64,000 nt of DNA, taken from contig CAZXOK010000001.1 in the NCBI GenBank assembly GCA_964642175.1, positions 310,001 to 374,000 on the forward strand. Reading direction: 5' to 3'. A program made the position numbers and the translations under genes. The stretch comes from JANQGG01 sp964642175. GTDB taxonomy: Bacteria > Bacteroidota > Chlorobiia > Chlorobiales > Chloroherpetonaceae. Of the stretch, positions 52,690-61,670 are shown piece by piece (the stretch's first letter is position 1; every line of letters starts with the position of its first letter). A model generated the notes under the pieces. The model saw only the letters and a list, made by a program, of their open reading frames with translations, searched no databases and had not been told where the DNA came from.

Positions 52690-53904
52690 TTACCAGTTTA
52701 TCGGTGTGCAGGTGATCATCTCGCCTTTTTGCAATGGCTCCATGCCGGCCGGACTCTCAAGAATGGCGTTGCAGCCCAGGGCCGCTGTGAGCATATGAGA
52801 TCCTAATCGTTTGGTGGGCAAGGCATAGAGCTTTCCATTTTCCACGGAGATATGCCCGAATAAAAACCGATGCTTTTTTTTCTCTGGCTTAAACGCTTCA
52901 GCAAGTTCTGCTTGCACAGTATTCATGGTGTTGCTTCGGCCCAGCATTTTTTGGATTACGGGCAAAACATAGACCATGGCGTTAATCATCGCTGAGACAG
53001 GATTGCCGGGCAAACCGAACACTAATTTTTTGCCAGCACGTCCAAAATAAAACGGCATGCCTGGTTTTTGAGCGACCCTTGTAAATAAAGTCTCCACTTC
53101 CAGAGCGTTTAACATCGGTTCAACCAGGTCGTATTTGCCTTCGGAAACACCACCGGAAGTCAGGATTATATCGCAACTTTGGAAGGCTTTATCGAAAGCC
53201 TGGTTCAACTGCTCAGAGATATCCTGGACCAACTGGGCCATAGCGAGCTCAGCACCCGACCTTTGCAGGAGTAATCCCAGAACATAGCGATTGGAATTAT
53301 ATATTTTTCCGTTTTCTAAAGCCTTGCCTGGTTCAACTAATTCGCTGCCGGTGGTAATCAGGCCTATTTTCGGGGGTTGGGCTACATCAACCCAAGAGAA
53401 CCCAAATGTTGCTAAAATCCCCAGCTCGGCTGGTGTTATGAGACTTCCTTTTTTTATGATCGGCTCATTTACCTGTACTTCTTCACCTTTTAACCGAATA
53501 TTTTCCCCGGCACGCACCGGTTTAAAACACTTTACCTTACCCGGACTTTCAAAACCACTGGTGTCTTCCACACGTATCACCGCATTGGCACCCTCTGGCA
53601 CCTGAGCGCCAGTCATGATTGGCATTGCAGCGCCTTGCGAGAGAGCTTTTCCTTTACTGGCCCCTGCAGCCATTTCACCTTCTAACTGAAGTTCAACCGG
53701 GTGTTCTTGAGTGGCATCCTTTAAAAGCTGATACTGAACGGCAAATCCGTCCATGGCCGAGTTATCAAACCGCGGCTGATCGAATGGTGCAAGCAGGTCT
53801 TTGGATAGCGTATGGCCTATGGCATGCTCAAGCGAAACGCTTTGGCTTTCGGTTGGCGTAATTTTTTCTGAAATAATCGATTTGGCTTCCTTAACGGAGA
53901 TCAT
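52690..53904 (-). CDS. moeA: Molybdopterin molybdenumtransferase MoeA
   Basis: MoeA inserts molybdenum into adenylylated molybdopterin. The 404 residues show LAPFDQPRFDNSAMDGFAV, the MogA-like domain with TTGSELVEPGK and LTSGGVSEGKYD, and GLPGNPVSAMI. Domain IV closes the protein (FLFGHISVENGKLYAL). Its start overlaps the moaC-mog stop by four bases. Confidence 0.95.
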   Translation of the reverse strand: MISVKEAKSIISEKITPTESQSVSLEHAIGHTLSKDLLAPFDQPRFDNSAMDGFAVQYQLLKDATQEHPVELQLEGEMAAGASKGKALSQGAAMPIMTGAQVPEGANAVIRVEDTSGFESPGKVKCFKPVRAGENIRLKGEEVQVNEPIIKKGSLITPAELGILATFGFSWVDVAQPPKIGLITTGSELVEPGKALENGKIYNSNRYVLGLLLQRSGAELAMAQLVQDISEQLNQAFDKAFQSCDIILTSGGVSEGKYDLVEPMLNALEVETLFTRVAQKPGMPFYFGRAGKKLVFGLPGNPVSAMINAMVYVLPVIQKMLGRSNTMNTVQAELAEAFKPEKKKHRFLFGHISVENGKLYALPTKRLGSHMLTAALGCNAILESPAGMEPLQKGEMITCTPINW

Positions 53905-54872
53905 GGTGTACTTGGATTGGATTTAACAGGCTCATGCGACTCGCCGCGAATCATGTGAAATGCATGAAAAACAGTTGGGATCAAAACCGCAAGGGCATCG
54001 CGCGCGGCACCGGAACTTCCGGGAATACAGATCAGGATCGAGTTGTTTATGGTGCCTGCCATCAGGCGGGAGAGCATAGCGGTTTTAAGCTTTTCCCGGC
54101 CATAGGTCTGCAAGGCCTGTTCAATACCGGGAAGTTTTCGGGTGAGGCATTTCTCGAGTGTTTCTATGGTGATATCGCGCGGCCCGACCCCGGTGCCACC
54201 CGACGTTACGATCAGCTCAACACCATCATTGAGCCAGGCATTCAGGGTTTCAAGCAACCCATCCGGCTCATCGGGAAGTATGGTAAAATGAGAAACCTGA
54301 CATCCCGATTCCTGGAAGCCTTCGGTTAAAATCTTACCGGATTTATCTTTTTCCGGTTCTTTAGAAATGGTATCCGAGAGGACAATAATGCCGGTTTTTG
54401 GCCGGTAATCAGTTTTGTGCGACGATTTACCACCGGTTTTTTTAATGAGTTCAATATCGGTGATCTTTAAGCTGCTCTCTGCCGATTTACACATATCGAC
54501 AATCGTGAGACAGGCCACCGATACCGCCGTGTAAGCTTCCATTTCAACCCCGGTTGCTTCTTTGGTTTTTGCTGTGGCTTTCACCTTAATGCGGTCGTCC
54601 TGAAGTTCAAACTGAATATTAACAAAAGCCAGGTTCAAGGGGTGACACATGGGTATGAGTTCGGCGGTACGTTTGGCTGCAAGGATTCCGGCCACATTGG
54701 CCACAGTCAGCACATCGCCTTTGGGCAATGCCTGGTCCCGAATTGCAGCAACGGTTTCCGGTTTCATACACACATAACCACAGGCCACAGCCTCCCTATG
54801 GGTGGTGAGTTTTTGGCTCACATCTACCATGCGGGCACTGCCGGAGGCATCTAAATGAGAAAAGTCTTTCAT
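53901..54872 (-). CDS. moaC: Bifunctional MoaC-MogA/MoaB fusion protein
   Basis: Residues 1-155 are MoaC, cyclic pyranopterin monophosphate synthase: MVDVSQK, LIPMCHPLNLAFV, KEATGVEMEAYTAVSVACLTIVDMCK. Residues 160-315 are a MogA/MoaB molybdopterin adenylyltransferase domain: IIVLSDTISK, VTSGGTGVGPRDITIE, GTINNSILICIPGSSGAARDAL. One protein thus covers an early and a late step of Moco synthesis. The start at 54872 is chosen over one at 54899 because GGAGGG lies at the right distance. That sequence also encodes the final Gly-Gly of MoaA, whose stop is two bases away. Confidence 0.94.
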   Translation of the reverse strand: MKDFSHLDASGSARMVDVSQKLTTHREAVACGYVCMKPETVAAIRDQALPKGDVLTVANVAGILAAKRTAELIPMCHPLNLAFVNIQFELQDDRIKVKATAKTKEATGVEMEAYTAVSVACLTIVDMCKSAESSLKITDIELIKKTGGKSSHKTDYRPKTGIIVLSDTISKEPEKDKSGKILTEGFQESGCQVSHFTILPDEPDGLLETLNAWLNDGVELIVTSGGTGVGPRDITIETLEKCLTRKLPGIEQALQTYGREKLKTAMLSRLMAGTINNSILICIPGSSGAARDALAVLIPTVFHAFHMIRGESHEPVKSNPSTP

Positions 54873-54874
54873 GC

Positions 54875-55870
54875 TTACCCTCCGATTTGAGTCATGCAAA
54901 TATTTCTGGTTTCTGGAGTTTGCTGTGCCGAAAGCCCGTTTTGAGGCTTTTGTGTAACGGCCTGATCAAACAGAGCCATCAACTCGGCATCGCTGCTATT
55001 GGTGCGGAGGAGTGTTTTCAGATCGATGGGCCGTTTTGAGTAAAAGCAACTCAGCAACTGGCCATTGGATGTGAGCCGTAAGCGTGAGCATTGGGCAAAC
55101 ATTGAGCACGTATAAGCCGGGATGATAGCTATATGGCCGTTGTGAGAGGTTAGTGAAAAATGGTGCGGCTCGTTAGAGCTTCCCCGGTCGTTTTGTAATT
55201 CCGGGTAAAGGCTTTTTAGCATGCCAAGTACATGGGCAGCACTGGTAAAGGTATTGCGTTGCCAGGCTCCGGAATTGGTGTGAAAAGGCATAAGCTCAAT
55301 AAACCGAACAGTTAGAGGATAATCTTTTGTGAGAGAGACAAATTGCATGATCTCACTTTCCGACATATCGGAAAGCGCAACCACATTAAGTTTTACCCGC
55401 AAACTGCCATGCTCCAGGGTTTGAAACACATTTTCCAAGACCCTGTTAAAGCTCTCCCGCCGGGTAATACGCAGGTAACGAGCCGCATTTAAACTATCCA
55501 GGCTGATATTAATCCCTTTCAGACCCGACTCGATAAGGCTGTGGAGTTGCTGGTGCAATAACAGGCCGTTTGTGGTCAGATGAACCGATTCAATGCCCGG
55601 TGTTAAGGCCGCCGTTTCAACAAGATCGTAAATATCCTTGCGCATAAGCGGTTCGCCGCCGGTAAATCGGATTTTCTGTATGCCGCTGTGCGCAGCAATA
55701 TGAATACTTCGGGCAATTTCTTGCCGGGTGAGCATTTCTGTTTCGTCTTGAAAACCAATGCCTTCCCGGGGCATACAATAGACACAGCGCAGGTTACAGC
55801 GGTCGGTAACCGCAATGCGCAGGTAATTGATCGTTCTACCAAAACGGTCTTGTCGGATGTGTCTTTTCAT
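54875..55870 (-). CDS. moaA: GTP 3',8-cyclase MoaA
   Basis: MoaA is the radical SAM enzyme that starts Moco synthesis from GTP. The 331 residues have the SAM cluster motif Cys25-x3-Cys29-x2-Cys32 in TDRCNLRCVYCMP, the GGEPLMRKD strand and the C-terminal Gly-Gly. The second cluster normally binds through C-x2-C-x13-C. Here the nearest cysteines are Cys255, Cys261 and Cys275, a C-x5-C-x13-C spacing in YTCSMFAQCSRLRLTSNG. The shift may alter the GTP-binding cluster. It is the first gene of the operon, behind a structured leader. Confidence 0.94.
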   Translation of the reverse strand: MKRHIRQDRFGRTINYLRIAVTDRCNLRCVYCMPREGIGFQDETEMLTRQEIARSIHIAAHSGIQKIRFTGGEPLMRKDIYDLVETAALTPGIESVHLTTNGLLLHQQLHSLIESGLKGINISLDSLNAARYLRITRRESFNRVLENVFQTLEHGSLRVKLNVVALSDMSESEIMQFVSLTKDYPLTVRFIELMPFHTNSGAWQRNTFTSAAHVLGMLKSLYPELQNDRGSSNEPHHFSLTSHNGHIAIIPAYTCSMFAQCSRLRLTSNGQLLSCFYSKRPIDLKTLLRTNSSDAELMALFDQAVTQKPQNGLSAQQTPETRNICMTQIGG

Positions 55871-55883
55871 ATGATTCTTTTAC

Positions 55884-55964
55884 AGCCTCTCAAGCCGGAG
55901 CAGGCATCCATGCAGGTATTCGGGGAGCGAATAGATGTGGATCTCCTTTCCAAGCCGGGAGGCT
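55884..55964 (-). ncRNA. Candidate molybdenum-cofactor (Moco) riboswitch upstream of moaA
   Basis: On the minus strand, 14-95 bases before the moaA ATG, three nested helices can form: AGCCTC with GAGGCT (outer), ATCCA with TGGAT (middle) and ATTCG with CGAAT (inner hairpin). The stretch CCTCCCGG followed by GGAAAGGAG resembles the conserved block of the Moco RNA motif as I recall it. Location and orientation are right for a leader switch controlling the operon. The match has not been tested with a covariance model. Confidence 0.6.
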
Positions 55965-56134
55965 TAGCAATTTCTTGATAAACCCTTCACCTTAAAGGTG
56001 GGATAATAAGCTATACTTCGTTTTAGCGATCATCATTCACGCATGTGAACCTTAGATCATCTAAAATCGGAGATATGTATAATGAACAGTTAAACTCTCA
56101 GCGATATATCCAGGACATGATCGCTCAGGGTGTT

Positions 56135-56989
56135 TTACCTAAAGCTAACTAAATGGCGGTTAATACCCAACTGTTTCTGGGAGTAACCCAAAGCCAGCCC
56201 AACCAACTGCGAGAGATGCAATACGGGTATGGACGATTTGTTATTTCGGTTGCTTAGTGCTTTTTTCTGGTAGGTATCCAGAACAGTATGGCACAGCGGG
56301 CAAGGTGTAACAATAAAATCAGCTTCAGAGTCAAGCGCGTCTTCCAGGGCATCAGCAGCGATGTTGAGAGAGGCTTCTTCGGCCACCAATAAGGTATGGA
56401 AACCACAGCACTGGTTTTTAGACTTGTATTCAACGGTTTTGGCACCCAGTGCTTCAACCAGAAGATCTAACGACTTGGGCTGGGTTGGATCGTCTATACC
56501 CATTAATGAGGATGGACGCAAAATATGGCAGCCGTAGAATGGCGCAATTTTGTAATCTTTTAACGGAGTTTTCACCTTGGATTTAATCACATCCAGGCCA
56601 ATATCTTCGTTCAGAACCCAAAGCAGGTGCTTTACATCTGATTTTCCGGTGTATTCCAGATTTTGTTTTTTTAGAATAGAATTCACAAAATCCCTGTTTT
56701 CCTTCGACTCATCCAATTCGTGTTTGGCTCTGCGCAAACTTAACAAACAAGTGTTGCAGGAAGTAACCAGGTCGGCATTTTCCTTTTCAGCCAACGCAAT
56801 ATTTCGGGCGTTGATCACCAGGAATTCTTTTGGATCGGCATAATCCAGGTTGCTGCCACCACAACAGGTACCTTCGTGAAGCTTGGAGAATTGTAGGCCG
56901 AAATCTTTTTCCCATTGATCCAAGGCTTTGTCCAATTCTTTGGTCATCGATTCATTAATACAACTCAAGAAATAGGCGTATTTTTTCAT
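56135..56989 (-). CDS. CCG-domain (HdrB-like) subunit of succinate dehydrogenase/fumarate reductase
   Basis: The 284 residues hold two cysteine-rich CCG modules, like heterodisulfide reductase HdrB. The first is C10-x31-C42-C43-x34-C78-x2-C81 (SC, TCCGGSN, SCNTC). The second has YGCHILRPSS, NQCCGFHT and PCPLC. Such proteins are the membrane-associating subunit of type E succinate:quinone reductases and replace the usual heme b anchor. It has no strong membrane helix, only a possible amphipathic C-terminus. The start overlaps the upstream SdhB gene by four bases, so they are coupled. Confidence 0.88.
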   Translation of the reverse strand: MKKYAYFLSCINESMTKELDKALDQWEKDFGLQFSKLHEGTCCGGSNLDYADPKEFLVINARNIALAEKENADLVTSCNTCLLSLRRAKHELDESKENRDFVNSILKKQNLEYTGKSDVKHLLWVLNEDIGLDVIKSKVKTPLKDYKIAPFYGCHILRPSSLMGIDDPTQPKSLDLLVEALGAKTVEYKSKNQCCGFHTLLVAEEASLNIAADALEDALDSEADFIVTPCPLCHTVLDTYQKKALSNRNNKSSIPVLHLSQLVGLALGYSQKQLGINRHLVSFR

Positions 56990-58026
56990 TTTGAGCCTCC
57001 TTTTTTGTTTTGAGTTGCCGAAGCGTTGCGGTCTTTCATATCGTTCAGCATATCGCGCAGCGACTCGATTCCCGGAATGGGTTTCATCATAAATGGTGGC
57101 GGAGGTGTTTTGCCCTTCTTGGTTAATTTAAAGGCCATTGGAAGCATATTGCGAACCGTCCACATCAGACCATTGGTTCTGATCGGCAGGAGCGCCTCTA
57201 CCAGGCGACCTTTCTTTTCAATGTCTTTTACGAAAGCATCGGCATGTTTAGCACCCGGTGTATCAGATTTACCACGGGTTTCAATGGCTTTTTCCCTGAC
57301 ATGGTGAATCGCATCCATGATCGGGATGTTCTTCACACAATACTCCATACAGCGATAGCAGTGTGTGCAATCCCAAACCCCGTTCTTTTGAACCAGGGTG
57401 TTCATGCGGGTATCGGAAATTCCATCACGAGAGTCGCTTTCCATACGATAGGTTTTTAGCAACACAGCCGGGGTAATGTAGTCTTTATTGGCTTTAGACA
57501 TGGTGCATTCCGAAATACACGAGGCACATAAAATACAGTCGGTAGCCGTATCATAAAGCTTAAACTCTTCTTCCGGAATGTTAAACTCTTTTTTCCCGAG
57601 TTCGTTTTCCGGCATTTTTGTATTTACCCATCCAAAATATTTTTCAATTTTTTCCACCACCGGGTCCATATCCACTACCAGATCTTTTAAAACCGATAGA
57701 TTGGTGACGGGCTCAACTACTATTTCATCTTTATTAGCAGATGTTTCCAGTTCATCCCAGACCTGAGTGGTACAGGCCAGCTTGGTAACGCCATTTATTT
57801 TCATGGCACATGAACCACAAATACCGGCCTGGCAGTAGGAACGGTAGGAAAGTCTGGGTTCTATGTTGTCTTTGATATAGTTCAGCGCACGCAAAACCGT
57901 AATACCTTTTTCGACAGCGATCGTGAAATCATCAAAAAACGGTTGCGAGTCTATTTGAGGATTGTACCTAAATAACTTGAAAGTTATATCACGCTTTTCT
58001 TCCTTTACTTCAACCATGGGCATCAA
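56986..58026 (-). CDS. sdhB: Succinate dehydrogenase/fumarate reductase iron-sulfur protein with HdrC-like tail
   Basis: Residues 1-245 are SdhB-like: the [2Fe-2S] domain with SYCQAGICGSCAMKINGVTKLACTTQ-type signature, then CILCASCISEC and CTHCYRCMEYC clusters. A C-terminal tail of about 100 residues follows (FVKDIEKKGRLVEAL, MAFKLTKKGKTPPPPF, KPIPGIESL). It resembles the C-terminal part of HdrC and is absent from the paralogue at 58318-59064. The tail and coupling to the HdrB-like gene suggest a split TfrB-like (thiol:fumarate reductase) electron module. A start three codons in (MVEVKEEKR) is equally possible. Confidence 0.88.
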   Translation of the reverse strand: MMPMVEVKEEKRDITFKLFRYNPQIDSQPFFDDFTIAVEKGITVLRALNYIKDNIEPRLSYRSYCQAGICGSCAMKINGVTKLACTTQVWDELETSANKDEIVVEPVTNLSVLKDLVVDMDPVVEKIEKYFGWVNTKMPENELGKKEFNIPEEEFKLYDTATDCILCASCISECTMSKANKDYITPAVLLKTYRMESDSRDGISDTRMNTLVQKNGVWDCTHCYRCMEYCVKNIPIMDAIHHVREKAIETRGKSDTPGAKHADAFVKDIEKKGRLVEALLPIRTNGLMWTVRNMLPMAFKLTKKGKTPPPPFMMKPIPGIESLRDMLNDMKDRNASATQNKKGGSK

Positions 58027-58317
58027 ATTTTCGTTGAAAACACCGATATACCAACGCCATGTGTTTTCATAGTTTAGAAAAATAGGAATATTTGCTTAAT
58101 CACTCGTGTATTAGCCCGGTCCTTTTTGGCCAGCTCATGGAAAGTAATCCAATGGCACGCTTTAAGTTTCAACACTTAAAGCTGTGGACTGAACTTTAAA
58201 TGTATGAAGGTCTGAAGAAGTAAAAAGAAGTGCGCATAATATTCAATATCCTACCAGCTTATAGCCACCATGCATGATATTTAATGTTATGGGCTATTGA
58301 TTCTTTTTTACCTGACC

Positions 58318-59064
58318 TTATGACCCCAAATTTTTCTGTTTAACAGCTTTTTCTTTTAAATGATTAATAGCATCAACAATTGGGATTTTCTTTACACATA
58401 CAAAAGAACATCGGTTGCATTGCCTGCAATCGATAATACCATGTTCATCGGCCAGTTTATCGATTCGCTCCTGTGAAGCTGAATCGCGGCTATCCATGTT
58501 CATCCTGTAAGATCTTAGAATAATGGCCGGCGATACATAATCTTTATCATATGGGATCAATGGACATTCCGATACACAAGATGCACAAAATATGCAGTCG
58601 GTTGCCGAATCGTAAAGCTTGAATTCTTCCGGTGATATTTTGAATTCTGCTTTACCCATTTCGGATTCATCCATTGTGGTTTCAATCCACCCGGTGTACT
58701 TCTCAAGTTTTTCAACCATGGGATCCATATCAACCACAAGATCCTTTAAAGACTCGAACCCTACGATAGGCTCGATGCTGATAACATTGTCTTCAAGACA
58801 ATTCTTTAATTCGTCCCATACCTGGGTGGTGCATGCCAGTTTGGTTACGCCATTGATTTTCATGGCACAGGATCCGCAGATACCGGCATGGCAAAAAGAG
58901 CGAAAAGTTAACCTGGGCTCCAGATTTAGTTTGATGTAATCCAGGGCACGCAGGACCGTGATACCTTTTTCTACCGGAATTTCAAATGCGTCGTGGTACG
59001 GGTGTGCATCGACCTGTGGATTGTAACGATACACCTTAAAAGATATGGCTTTTACTTCAGTCAT
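58318..59064 (-). CDS. sdhB: Succinate dehydrogenase/fumarate reductase iron-sulfur protein, short paralogue
   Basis: The 248 residues have the same three cluster regions as the neighbouring long form: SFCHAGICGSCAMKI, CIFCASCVSECP and CRQCNRCSFVCVKKIP. Each of the two later motifs has four cysteines, which fits two [4Fe-4S] centres as in type E enzymes. The HdrC-like tail is missing. It lies 58 bases after sdhA on the same strand, so it is the natural partner of SdhA. A 291-base gap then separates it from the long paralogue, which may have its own promoter. Confidence 0.9.
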   Translation of the reverse strand: MTEVKAISFKVYRYNPQVDAHPYHDAFEIPVEKGITVLRALDYIKLNLEPRLTFRSFCHAGICGSCAMKINGVTKLACTTQVWDELKNCLEDNVISIEPIVGFESLKDLVVDMDPMVEKLEKYTGWIETTMDESEMGKAEFKISPEEFKLYDSATDCIFCASCVSECPLIPYDKDYVSPAIILRSYRMNMDSRDSASQERIDKLADEHGIIDCRQCNRCSFVCVKKIPIVDAINHLKEKAVKQKNLGS

Positions 59065-59122
59065 ATTTCACTCAAAATACATATTAAAAAACTACCCTAA
59101 TCATATCTATCAACAGACACAC

Positions 59123-60823
59123 TTAATACTTACGTTCTTGTAATTCGTATTTACCCATAGTTACCGGCTTGGACGACATCTCAACATCTCCGTTTTTATA
59201 ATGGAATAACGAGTGTTTGTGCCATTTTTCATCATCGCGTACCGGGAAATCCTCGCGGGTGTGCGAGCCACGGCTTTCTTCTCTCATTAACGCACCTTTG
59301 GCAACGGTTTGGGCCAGATCCAACATGTTTTTAAGCTCCAACACCTGGATCAGGTTAGTATTGAACACATCACCTGTATCAAATACCCGGACTTTCTTAA
59401 AACGCTCTTTTAGTTCAACAACTTTCTCATAGCCTTTTTCCAGAAGGGCTTTCTCGCGGAAAATACTAACATTTTCGGCCAGGTTTTTTCCAAGATCTTC
59501 GCGGATCAAACCATAGCGCTCATGTTTATCGTGATGATGAAAATCACGGATCATTTGTTTTTGCTCACGGATTTCAGACTCATCAATTGGCTTTGGATCG
59601 TTCTTCTGAGATTCTATTGCAGCAGCATGCCCGGCGCGTTTTCCGAATACCAGAATTTCCAATAGCGAGTTTCCACCCAACCGGTTGGCACCATGAACTG
59701 AAATACATGAGCATTCACCGGCAGCATAAACACCTTTCATCGGGGTTCGGCCGTCGCTGTCGGCATCGATACCTCCCATGGAATAGTGCGCGGTTGGGAC
59801 AATTGGAATAGGTTCTTCAATCGGATCAACACCTTCGAAGTACATTGAGAGTTCCCGGATCTGGGGTAATCTGTTCTTGATTAAATCGGCACCTAAATGG
59901 GTCAGATCAAGATGAACATATTGCCCGGCATGACTATCATAACCGCGGCCATCGCGGATCTCTGTTTCAATCGAGCGTGATACCAGGTCTCTTGGCCCAA
60001 GCTCCATTTTATTTGGGGCATACTTAGACATGAACCGGTTGCCATCTTTATTAAACAAGTAACCACCTTCGCCCCTGGCACCTTCAGTTACCAGCAAACC
60101 ACTTTTTCTGAGGCCGGTAGGGTGAAACTGAACAAATTCCATGTCTTTAAGAGGAATTCCGGCACGATAAGCTACGGCCTGTCCATCACCTGTACAACCA
60201 GCTGCATTACTTGAGCGATTCCAATACATTTTAGCATACCCACCTGTAGCAAAAATCACTGAACGGGCATTAAAGGGTACAATTGCGCCGGTTTTGATAT
60301 CAAGCGTAATAATACCTTTTAGTTTCCCGTTATCGTGTGAGAGTGATAAAATGTAAAACTCATTGAAAAAGTTTACGCCCTTACGTAAACATTGCTCATA
60401 CAGACTCTGCAGAATGGTATGACCGGTTTTATCGGCACAATAGCAACACCTTGGCTGAGCGGCACCACCAAAGGGACGCTGGGCAATGGTGCCATCATCC
60501 AGGCGTGAAAATGGTGTTCCGATGTTTTCAAGCTCGCGGATAATTCCCGGCGCATCCCGGCAAAGCACTTCGGCTGCATCCTGGTCGGCAAGGTAATCAC
60601 TACCTTTAATTGTATCGAATATGTGGGACTCAACCGTATCGTCTTTGGCTGTATTAGCCAGAGCAGCATTTACACCACCCTGTGCAGCCGAAGTATGTGA
60701 TCGGTTTGGATAAATTTTGGAAATAACGGCAATATTGAGCTTGGGATTTGTTTTCATCGCTTCCATCGCTGCATACAGACCCGCACCACCGCCGCCAACT
60801 ACGACTATATCAAACGTTTTCAT
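59123..60823 (-). CDS. sdhA: Succinate dehydrogenase/fumarate reductase flavoprotein subunit
   Basis: The 566 residues carry the dinucleotide-binding GGGGAGLYAAMEA and the FAD-linking motif NRSHTSAAQGG. The active-site stretches are FGGAAQPRCCYCADKTGH, VQFHPTGLRKSGLLVTEGARGEGG, TAHYSMGGI and ANRLGGNSLLE. It interconverts succinate and fumarate. In a reverse TCA cycle it would run as fumarate reductase. It heads the minus-strand sdhA-sdhB unit. Confidence 0.95.
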   Translation of the reverse strand: MKTFDIVVVGGGGAGLYAAMEAMKTNPKLNIAVISKIYPNRSHTSAAQGGVNAALANTAKDDTVESHIFDTIKGSDYLADQDAAEVLCRDAPGIIRELENIGTPFSRLDDGTIAQRPFGGAAQPRCCYCADKTGHTILQSLYEQCLRKGVNFFNEFYILSLSHDNGKLKGIITLDIKTGAIVPFNARSVIFATGGYAKMYWNRSSNAAGCTGDGQAVAYRAGIPLKDMEFVQFHPTGLRKSGLLVTEGARGEGGYLFNKDGNRFMSKYAPNKMELGPRDLVSRSIETEIRDGRGYDSHAGQYVHLDLTHLGADLIKNRLPQIRELSMYFEGVDPIEEPIPIVPTAHYSMGGIDADSDGRTPMKGVYAAGECSCISVHGANRLGGNSLLEILVFGKRAGHAAAIESQKNDPKPIDESEIREQKQMIRDFHHHDKHERYGLIREDLGKNLAENVSIFREKALLEKGYEKVVELKERFKKVRVFDTGDVFNTNLIQVLELKNMLDLAQTVAKGALMREESRGSHTREDFPVRDDEKWHKHSLFHYKNGDVEMSSKPVTMGKYELQERKY

Positions 60824-60921
60824 AAATCTTTAGGTAAACTGCATCCAGAGGCCTGTCCTCTGAATGCATGGTTAAGATACATCTTTCCTCAATGGTGATT
60901 TTTTAATAAACACGTATTGCG

Positions 60922-61368
60922 TTAAAACGCAGTGTTTTCTGAGTGGGAAGGCAATTCTTCAACAGCATGAAGAACATCTGTTTCACTAAGAATACCAACG
61001 AGTTTACTACCATCTAAAATCGCTAAACGGCGAACTTTCACACGCTTCATTAATCGTAAAGCATATTTTAGTCTCATCTCGGGGTAAGTTGAAACAATAG
61101 GCTTACTCATAACTTCAAAAACAGGTGTGTTCCAGGGGTCGCGATGTATATCTTCACCCGGGTCAATAACTTTCTCCAAAATATCTTTTTCAGTAATAAT
61201 GCCGTAGGTGTCGTCCTCATTGCGTGGTTTTACAATAATACCACTGATGTCATGCTTTTTCATAAGCTGAATAGCATCAGCCACGGTTTTGCTGCCATCA
61301 ATACTGATAACATCCTTCGTCATTAACGCTGAAACAGGTATCGTGCGAAGTTTCTTTAACTGCTCCAT
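60922..61368 (-). CDS. Tandem CBS domain protein
   Basis: The 148 residues are two CBS domains: VSALMTKDVISIDGSKTVADAIQLMKKHDISGIIV with ITEKDIL, and FEVMSKPIVSTYPEMRLKYALRLMKRVKVRRLAIL with LSETDVL. Such pairs bind adenine nucleotides and act as energy or redox-state switches. The gene lies upstream of sdhA by 98 bases on the same strand and might be co-transcribed. The target is unknown. Confidence 0.92.
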   Translation of the reverse strand: MEQLKKLRTIPVSALMTKDVISIDGSKTVADAIQLMKKHDISGIIVKPRNEDDTYGIITEKDILEKVIDPGEDIHRDPWNTPVFEVMSKPIVSTYPEMRLKYALRLMKRVKVRRLAILDGSKLVGILSETDVLHAVEELPSHSENTAF

Positions 61369-61670
61369 ATCTTAATCCTTTCAATCAAAAGCAGATTATA
61401 ATAGAATTTATTTTAATAATCTCTAAAACTCGATGCAACATCCCATCTATTTTACCAACAAACAGATTATGATGAAAAAACGGAGTTGAATGTGCAAGAG
61501 GTGTAAAAACTGATAACCAAAATGAAACCTAAAATACAATAGTAAGCATCAAAAACAAATAAAAAGCCAATTTTAATTGCATACCCAACCATAACATTTG
61601 CAGAGAAAAAGCCGGTAACCACCATAGGTAGTAACGGCTTAGTTCTGCTATGATACCAAATCCGAGAGGA
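61369..61670. other. 302-base gene-free region after fccB
   Basis: It holds the fccB terminator and presumably the promoter of the CBS gene. No credible coding region is present. A hydrophobic frame overlapping the end of fccB was rejected. Confidence 0.6.
61604..61640 (-). terminator. Probable terminator of the sox/fcc unit
   Basis: On the minus strand AAGCCG pairs with CGGCTT across a 20-base loop and is followed by a T-run. It lies about 31 bases after the fccB stop. Confidence 0.6.
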
